5,093 nucleotides of DNA, from contig CADBRC010000336.1 of the NCBI GenBank assembly GCA_902796985.1, positions 1-5,093 of the forward strand, given 5' to 3'. The notes beneath the pieces were generated by a model. It searched no databases, was not told the origin of the DNA, and saw only the letters and a program-made list of their open reading frames with translations. Every line of letters starts with the position of its first letter. Position 1 is the first letter of the stretch. This stretch comes from an uncultured Spirochaetaceae bacterium. Lineage in GTDB: Bacteria > Spirochaetota > Spirochaetia > Treponematales > Treponemataceae. The translations under genes were made by a program, and so were the position numbers. Positions 1 through 5,093 of this stretch are shown here, piece by piece.

Positions 1-1553
1 ACGATTCAGGCGTCCTCATCAAGGCCAGGCGTGCCGGTGAGGTCGTTTGGGTTGAAAGCGACAAGATCAAGATCCGTCCCGATGCGTCCAAGGGTGACAA
101 GACTGTATCCGATGATGAGTACGTCCTGCTGAAATACCAGAAGACGAACTCAGACACGGTGAACCACCAGCGCCCCATCGTGCAGGTCGGTGATCATGTT
201 GAGGCCGGACAGGTCATAGCTGACGGTCCTGCAACCTTTAACGGTGAGCTGGCACTTGGCCGCAACATCCTCGTCGGATTCGTTCCGTGGAACGGATACA
301 ACTACGAGGACGCCGTCCTCATCAGCCAGCGGGTCGTCAAGGAGGATATGTACACGTCAGTCCATATCCACGAGTTCCAGACGGAAATCCGCGAGACTAA
401 GCTCGGTCCGGAGAAGATAACCCGTGATGTGCCGAACACTGCGGAGAAGACTCTGGACAACCTTGATTCCGAAGGTATCGTCCGCGTCGGTGCAAAGGTG
501 CGTTCCGGCGACATCCTCGTCGGTAAGGTTACGCCCAAGAATGACAGTGAGACTACTCCTGAGTTCAAGCTGCTCAACGCGATATTCGGAGAGAAGGCTA
601 AGGAGGTCCGCGATTCGTCGCTCCGCCTGCCGCATGGCGTTGAGGGTGTCGTCATTGACATCCAGCGTCTGAGCCGCAAGGAGGGCAACGAGCTGAACCC
701 CGGAGTTGACGAGGTCGTTAAGGTCGTCATTGCCGACAAGAGGAAGCTTGTCGTCGGAGACAAGATGGCAGGACGCCACGGTAACAAGGGAGTTGTTGCC
801 CGCATCCTTCCGGTTGAGGACATGCCCTATCTGGAGGACGGTACTCCGCTTGATGTCTGTCTGAACCCGCTTGGTGTTCCGTCCCGTATGAACATCGGTC
901 AGATCATGGAGAGCGAGCTTGGCCGTGCCGGAATGATTCTTGGCAAATGGTACGACTCTCCGGCCTTCCAGACTCCGTCCCAGGAGCGGATTGCCGAAGA
1001 GCTTAAGAAAGCTGCTGAAAAGTGCAAGGCTGAGGGGCTTGCCCCGATGGGTACGGACTGTAAGCAGATTGTCCGCGACGGACTTACCGGAGAGCCCTTT
1101 GTCAACCCGATTTTCGTCGGTGTCATATACTTCATGAAGCTGCATCACCTTGTTGATGACAAGATGCATGCCCGCTCCACGGGTCCCTATTCTCTTGTTA
1201 CCCAGCAGCCGCTCGGCGGAAAGGCCCAGTTCGGAGGCCAGAGGCTGGGAGAAATGGAGGTTTGGGCACTTGAGGCATACGGTGCCGCCAACACCCTGCA
1301 GGAAATGATGACGATAAAGTCGGACGACATGATTGGTAGGTCCAAGGCCTATGAGTCCCTGGTTAAGGGTGAGCCGAGCATGAACATCGGTGTTCCCGAG
1401 TCCTTTAACGTCCTTGTGCAGGAACTGCGCGGCCTTGCACTGGACTTCACGATTTACGACGACAAGGGTAAGAGAATTGCCCTGACGGAGCGCGAGCAGG
1501 ATATCATCAATAAGATTGGAGCCGGTTTCGACAAGGAGAACGAAAATGCGTGA
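1..1553 (+). CDS. rpoB: RNA polymerase subunit beta, C-terminal 516 residues (5' end outside window)
   Basis: This is the beta subunit of DNA-directed RNA polymerase, which makes all RNA in the cell and forms one wall of the active-site cleft. The reading frame starts at base 3 and is open from the window edge to TGA at 1551-1553; the true start lies upstream. Residue 1 here matches about residue 711 of E. coli beta. Visible landmarks: the NGYNYED motif with the acidic pair at 306-311; the flap at about 396-665, including the [16 protein letters not shown] tip region; active-site lysines at 738-740 and 762-764 (E. coli K1065 and K1073), the second in [12 protein letters not shown]; the histidine of KMHARSTG at 1167-1169 (E. 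coli H1237); and the [10 protein letters not shown] and [12 protein letters not shown] clamp-anchor motifs. The roughly 100-residue E. coli insertion after the flap is absent. A tail of about 28 residues follows the usual end. The GTG at 159 is an internal Val codon, not a start. The rifampicin-pocket region lies upstream, outside the window. Identity is certain; the spirochaete assignment is inference. Confidence 0.98.
   Translation, partial: DSGVLIKARRAGEVVWVESDKIKIRPDASKGDKTVSDDEYVLLKYQKTNSDTVNHQRPIVQVGDHVEAGQVIADGPATFNGELALGRNILVGFVPWNGYNYEDAVLISQRVVKEDMYTSVHIHEFQTEIRETKLGPEKITRDVPNTAEKTLDNLDSEGIVRVGAKVRSGDILVGKVTPKNDSETTPEFKLLNAIFGEKAKEVRDSSLRLPHGVEGVVIDIQRLSRKEGNELNPGVDEVVKVVIADKRKLVVGDKMAGRHGNKGVVARILPVEDMPYLEDGTPLDVCLNPLGVPSRMNIGQIMESELGRAGMILGKWYDSPAFQTPSQERIAEELKKAAEKCKAEGLAPMGTDCKQIVRDGLTGEPFVNPIFVGVIYFMKLHHLVDDKMHARSTGPYSLVTQQPLGGKAQFGGQRLGEMEVWALEAYGAANTLQEMMTIKSDDMIGRSKAYESLVKGEPSMNIGVPESFNVLVQELRGLALDFTIYDDKGKRIALTEREQDIINKIGAGFDKENENA
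1533..1540 (+). promoter_or_regulatory. Ribosome-binding site for rpoC, inside the rpoB 3' end
   Basis: The sequence AAGGAGAA matches the anti-Shine-Dalgarno end of 16S rRNA. The AAGGAG core (1533-1538) sits seven bases before the ATG at 1546. It is encoded within the Asp-Lys-Glu-Asn stretch of the RpoB tail, so it serves both as coding sequence and as a translation signal. Its position supports the ATG at 1546 as the rpoC start and suggests that ribosomes ending rpoB can reinitiate on rpoC. Confidence 0.85.
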
Positions 1554-4500
1554 CATTCAGGATTTTGCCAGCCTGCAGATAAAGCTGTCTTCGCCCGACA
1601 CGATTAGGGCGTGGTCTTACGGTGAGGTTAAGAAGCCGGAGACCATAAATTACCGTACCCTGCGCCCCGAGAGGGACGGCTTGTTCTGTGAGCGCATCTT
1701 CGGAACGACCAAGGAATGGGAGTGCTACTGCGGCAAGTTCAAGAGCATCCGCTACAAGGGAATTGTCTGTGACCGCTGCGGTGTTGAGGTTACTCATTTC
1801 AAGGTCCGCCGCGAGAGGACCGGGCACATAGAGCTTGCTGCTCCGGTCAGCCACATCTGGTACTATCACGCGGTGCCGAGCCGTATGGGTCTGCTTCTTG
1901 ATCTGCAGATGGCCCATCTGCGTTCTGTGCTTTACTATGAGAAGTACATCGTCATTGATCCGGGTGATACTGACCTGAAGAAGAACCAGCTTCTGACTGA
2001 TGACGAGTACAATTCCGCTCAGGAGCGGTACAACGGTTCGTTCCAGGCCCTGCAGGGGGCTGAGGCCATAAAGACCCTGCTGGACAATCTGGATCTGGAT
2101 AAGCTCGCTGAAGAGCTCCGTGCCAAGATGGTGGAGAAGGGGACCAAGAGCGACAAGCGTCTTCTCAAGAGGATCAGCATTGTCGAGGATTTCCGCTCTT
2201 CCGGCAACAAGGCCAGCTGGATGATTCTGGACGTGATTCCTGTCATTCCGCCGGATTTGCGCCCGATGGTGCAGCTGGACGGAGGCCGCTTCGCGACCTC
2301 TGACCTGAACGATTTGTACCGCCGCGTCATAAACCGCAACAACCGCCTCAAGAGGCTCCTTCAGCTTTCCGCCCCGGACGTAATCGTCAGGAACGAGAAG
2401 CGCATGCTGCAGGAAGCCGTGGATGCCCTCTTTGACAACACCAAGAGGCACCAGAAGGTTGTCAAGGGTGCTTCTAACCGCCCGCTCAAGTCAATAAGCG
2501 ACATGCTCAAGGGTAAGCAGGGACGCTTCAGGCAGAACCTGCTCGGAAAGCGCGTTGACTATTCCGGCCGTTCTGTTATTGTCTGCGGTCCTGAGCTCAA
2601 GCTCTGGCAGTGCGGTCTTCCTGAGAAGATGGCCCTGGAGCTGTTCAAGCCCTTCCTGCAGAAGAAGCTCTGTGACAAGGGTGTCGTGTTCAATATAAAG
2701 AAGGCAAAGACCCTCGTTGAACAGGAGTCTCCCGAGGTTTACGCGATACTCGATGAGGTTGTCCGCGAGCATCCGGTCATGCTGAACCGTGCACCGACCC
2801 TGCACCGCCTGGGTATTCAGGCCTTCGAGCCTGTGCTGGTTCCCGGCAAGGCGCTCAAGCTGCACCCGCTCGCCTGTAAGGCGTTCAACGCAGACTTCGA
2901 CGGTGACCAGATGGCCATTCACGTGCCGCTGACCCAGGCCGCCCAGATGGAGTGCTGGACGCTCATGCTGTCTGCCCGCAACCTGCTGGATCCGGCGAAC
3001 GGCAACACGATTGTGTATCCTTCCCAGGACATGGTTCTGGGAATCTACTATATGACCAGCATCAAGCCGGGCGCCAAGGGTACCGGCAAGCTGTTCAGCT
3101 CTGTTGACGAAGTGCGTCTTGCTGCCGCTGCCGGCTCAATCGAGTGGCAGGCCGAGATAAAGCTCCACAGGGATTCCGTCTCCAAAAAGGTCCATAAAGA
3201 CATCGGCATCGTTGAGGAGAACGGCAGAATGTACCTCAAGACTTCGGCGGGCCGCCTCCGCTTCAACGAGGCCATGCCGGACGAGGTGGAGTACTACAAC
3301 GACCAGATGGGCGACAAGAAGCTCAAGGCGATGATTGAGGACGTGTACCATTCAAAGTCTGGTGGTGCATGGCTTACGATACGGATGCTTGATGCGATAA
3401 AGGAGTGCGGCTACAAGAACGCAACCTTCTTTGGTGCGACGCTTTCCATGGACGACATCCTCGTTCCGGAAGAAAAGAAGGCCATTGTCGACAATGCGAA
3501 AAAGGAAGTCAAGAAGTACGAGGAGCAGGTTGCCGCAGGTGCCATTACGCAGGATGACCGCCGTGAACGCGTGATTGCTGTCTGGTCCAAGGCGGATGCC
3601 GATCTGTCCAAAATAATGATGGACAAGCTTGCCAAGGACAAGGACGGCTTCAACACGATTTACATGATGGCCACGTCCGGTGCCCGCGGTTCCAAGAAGC
3701 AGATCTCACAGCTCGCAGCAATGCGCGGACTGATGCAGAGGCCGAACGGAGAAATCATCGAGCTTCCGATTGAGTCGAACTTCAAGGAAGGACTGTCGGT
3801 TATAGAGTTCTTCATCTCTACGAACGGTGCCCGCAAAGGACTTTCCGATACCGCCCTTAAGACTGCAGATGCAGGATACATGACCCGCCGTCTGGTCGAT
3901 GTCTCGCAGAATGTCGTTGTCAACGAGGAAGACTGCGGTACGATTAACGGCATTGACTATACCGCCATCAAGGATGGAGAGTCAGTGGTCGAGTCTCTGG
4001 CGAGCCGCATCGCTGGTCACTATTCGATAGAGCGTGTTCTGGATCCGGTTTCCGGCGAGCTTTTGTGTGATGTGAACCAGTACATTGACGATGACCTTGC
4101 CAAGAAGATTGACGATGCCGGCGTTGAGAAAGTCAAGCTCCGCACGGTTCTTACCTGCGAGAGCAAGTACGGTATCTGCGTCAAATGCTATGGCAAGGAT
4201 TTGGCCCGCAACAAGATTGTCGAGGTCGGAGAGGCTGTCGGTACGATTGCCGCCCAGTCAATCGGACAGCCGGGTACCCAGCTGACGCTCCGTACCTTCC
4301 ATACGGGTGGTGCGGCCGAAACCTCTGCCGTTGATGACAGCATCAAGTTTAAGCACGATGTCTACATCAAGAGCGTGTCAGGACCTAACAGCAGTACTGA
4401 TGAGCTCGAGAGCGGTGAGTATCCGGGATACGTCGTCATCAATAAGGCTGACGGCAGCAATGAGGGCGACTGGCTCTTTACCCGCCGCGGCTCCATGGAA

Positions 4501-5093
4501 GTTGTCAGGCTTTACGATAAGTATACGGTGGAAGACGGCGATGAGCTCGTCGTCAAGAGCGGTGACTTCGTCCGTCCGGATGTTGTGATTATAAAGCGCA
4601 GCACCGGCGATGTGAGGCCGTCTGCCAAGGGTCGCATCCTTATCAAGGATGAGGGCCGGACTGTCTACCTTGTCAGTGACCCGCAGCCGATGGAGATAGC
4701 GAACGGTTCCACGATATACAAGGATTTTGTCAATGCGGACTGCGTGGTCAGCAAAGGTGTTGCCATCGGTAAGTTCGAGCAGCACAATGAGCCCATCATT
4801 GCAGAGCAGAAGGGCATCATCCGCTTTGAGGACATCATCGAGGGCGAGACTCTTGAGGCGCACGAAGATAAGGAAGCCGGAGTCACAAACTATTACATCA
4901 TTGACCGGCATTTGGATACCAAGCAGCCCCGTATCTGGATTGTTGATGATGAAGGAAACGAGCTGGGAAGCTATAACATGCCGACCGATGCCCGTCTCCT
5001 TGTGACGAACGGTCAGGAAGTGAAGGAAGGTGAGAGGCTTGCCGAAATCAAGAAAGCCGCGACGAAGGCAAACGACATCACGCTCGGTCTTCC
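1546..5093 (+). CDS. rpoC: RNA polymerase subunit beta-prime, N-terminal 1182 residues (3' end outside window)
   Basis: This is the beta-prime subunit, which carries the catalytic magnesium of RNA polymerase. I translated it codon by codon; it has no stop or frameshift to the window edge. The ATG at 1546 is chosen because of the AAGGAG seven bases upstream and because MRDIQDF matches the family N-terminus. Domains by residue: zinc site 1 with C60, C62, C75 and C78; lid around 233-248; clamp helices for sigma binding at about 250-299; rudder about 300-318; switch-2 region [20 protein letters not shown]; catalytic NADFDGDQM at 448-456 with D450, D452 and D454; rim helices about 633-690; F-loop [17 protein letters not shown]; bridge helix about 752-787; zinc site 2 with C797, C871, C878 and C881; trigger loop around 904-925 with R916 and H919; then a long SI3-type insertion. 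All catalytic and metal ligands are present. The gene overlaps rpoB by 8 bases. The sequence stops in the DITLGLP segment, so about 250 C-terminal residues are probably missing. The full protein would then be about 1,430 residues, close to the E. coli length of 1407. Confidence 0.98.
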   Translation, partial: MRDIQDFASLQIKLSSPDTIRAWSYGEVKKPETINYRTLRPERDGLFCERIFGTTKEWECYCGKFKSIRYKGIVCDRCGVEVTHFKVRRERTGHIELAAPVSHIWYYHAVPSRMGLLLDLQMAHLRSVLYYEKYIVIDPGDTDLKKNQLLTDDEYNSAQERYNGSFQALQGAEAIKTLLDNLDLDKLAEELRAKMVEKGTKSDKRLLKRISIVEDFRSSGNKASWMILDVIPVIPPDLRPMVQLDGGRFATSDLNDLYRRVINRNNRLKRLLQLSAPDVIVRNEKRMLQEAVDALFDNTKRHQKVVKGASNRPLKSISDMLKGKQGRFRQNLLGKRVDYSGRSVIVCGPELKLWQCGLPEKMALELFKPFLQKKLCDKGVVFNIKKAKTLVEQESPEVYAILDEVVREHPVMLNRAPTLHRLGIQAFEPVLVPGKALKLHPLACKAFNADFDGDQMAIHVPLTQAAQMECWTLMLSARNLLDPANGNTIVYPSQDMVLGIYYMTSIKPGAKGTGKLFSSVDEVRLAAAAGSIEWQAEIKLHRDSVSKKVHKDIGIVEENGRMYLKTSAGRLRFNEAMPDEVEYYNDQMGDKKLKAMIEDVYHSKSGGAWLTIRMLDAIKECGYKNATFFGATLSMDDILVPEEKKAIVDNAKKEVKKYEEQVAAGAITQDDRRERVIAVWSKADADLSKIMMDKLAKDKDGFNTIYMMATSGARGSKKQISQLAAMRGLMQRPNGEIIELPIESNFKEGLSVIEFFISTNGARKGLSDTALKTADAGYMTRRLVDVSQNVVVNEEDCGTINGIDYTAIKDGESVVESLASRIAGHYSIERVLDPVSGELLCDVNQYIDDDLAKKIDDAGVEKVKLRTVLTCESKYGICVKCYGKDLARNKIVEVGEAVGTIAAQSIGQPGTQLTLRTFHTGGAAETSAVDDSIKFKHDVYIKSVSGPNSSTDELESGEYPGYVVINKADGSNEGDWLFTRRGSMEVVRLYDKYTVEDGDELVVKSGDFVRPDVVIIKRSTGDVRPSAKGRILIKDEGRTVYLVSDPQPMEIANGSTIYKDFVNADCVVSKGVAIGKFEQHNEPIIAEQKGIIRFEDIIEGETLEAHEDKEAGVTNYYIIDRHLDTKQPRIWIVDDEGNELGSYNMPTDARLLVTNGQEVKEGERLAEIKKAATKANDITLGL
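4321..5055 (+). other. SI3-type insertion in the RpoC trigger loop, apparently with three repeat units
   Basis: This part of rpoC (residues about 926-1170) splits the trigger loop, in the same place as sequence insertion 3 of E. coli beta-prime. The loop's first half ends at TFHTGGAAE and its second half resumes at about DITLGL. The distance from H919 to the Asp of DIT is 258 residues here, against about 197 in E. coli by my count from the remembered sequence. Three segments share a pattern of short strands ending in a turn with a basic or polar exit: residues 990-1018 ([20 protein letters not shown] onward), 1049-1079 ([20 protein letters not shown] onward) and 1143-1170 ([20 protein letters not shown] onward). 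They resemble the sandwich-barrel hybrid units of SI3, of which E. coli has two. The last two align with the E. coli pair, so the first appears to be the extra one. The insertion position is firm; the repeat count is inference. Confidence 0.75.

Noticed and set aside
159..161. GTG as a possible start of a separate 464-residue protein
   Set aside because: The same frame is open upstream to base 3 and encodes conserved RpoB residues (for example the [11 protein letters not shown] segment), so this is an internal valine codon.
357..1556. A 399-codon open frame on the minus strand opposite rpoB
   Set aside because: The plus strand carries unmistakable RpoB throughout. The reverse frame is open because TTA, CTA and TCA codons are scarce in the sense gene. 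Its translation shows no family I recognise and it has no clear ribosome-binding site.
1507..2451. A 314-codon open frame on the minus strand opposite the rpoB-rpoC junction and the start of rpoC
   Set aside because: It lies entirely over conserved rpoB and rpoC coding sequence and spans their junction. The translation has no recognisable domain, so it is a by-product of codon bias.
3470..3540. Lysine- and glutamate-rich stretch in rpoC as a possible inserted coiled coil
   Set aside because: It matches the rim-helix region found in all bacterial RpoC proteins (E. coli has a similar charged helix pair before the KVIDIW-like segment), with no added length.
4378..4911. A 177-codon minus-strand open frame opposite the trigger-loop insertion
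   Set aside because: It falls within the continuous rpoC frame, which has recognisable family features on both sides. Nothing in its translation suggests a real protein.
5074..5093. DITLGLP in place of the E. coli DITGGLP, as a possible unusual substitution
   Set aside because: This position varies between phyla (Gln in Bacillus-type proteins as I recall), and the window ends here, so the flanking motif cannot be checked.
1..5093. A hidden mobile element, small RNA, CRISPR array or novel defence system
   Set aside because: Both genes run without a break in one strand with full conservation of catalytic motifs, and no repeats, hairpins followed by T-runs, or intergenic spaces were seen.

Overview
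The window is a core, housekeeping piece of a bacterial chromosome. It holds the 3' part of rpoB (RNA polymerase beta subunit) followed directly by most of rpoC (beta-prime subunit), both on the + strand. Coding sequence fills the window from end to end. The only non-standard stretch is an 8-base overlap where rpoB ends and rpoC begins. I see no RNA gene, mobile element, CRISPR array, terminator or intergenic space. I also found no sign of an undescribed system.

Organism: the protein features point to a spirochaete, most likely a Treponema-type lineage of middling GC content. Three things suggest this. RpoB lacks the large insertion that enterobacteria carry after the flap, and it has a C-terminal tail of about 28 residues past the point where the E. 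coli protein stops. The RpoC N-terminus, including the segment around [20 protein letters not shown], resembles what I recall of treponemal RpoC. RpoC also carries a long insertion in its trigger loop. The assignment rests on remembered family sequences, not on a search.

Layout: positions 1-1553 encode the last 516 residues of RpoB, read in frame from base 3 and matching E. coli beta from about residue 711 to the end. A strong ribosome-binding site lies inside the last rpoB codons (1533-1540). The rpoC ATG is at 1546, before the rpoB TGA (1551-1553). rpoC then stays open to the window edge (1182 complete codons) and stops just short of the conserved C-terminal part.

How they work together: the two products form the two halves of the RNA polymerase active-site cleft. 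RpoB supplies the flap, the nucleotide-contacting lysines and the histidine of the KMHARSTG motif. RpoC supplies the magnesium-binding NADFDGDQM loop, the bridge helix, the trigger loop and two zinc sites. The overlap and the internal ribosome-binding site imply coupled translation, which would help keep the subunits at equal amounts.

The most notable points are variations within rpoC. The trigger-loop insertion is about 60 residues longer than in E. coli and seems to hold three repeated barrel-type units instead of two. The trigger loop also has Leu where E. coli has Met932.
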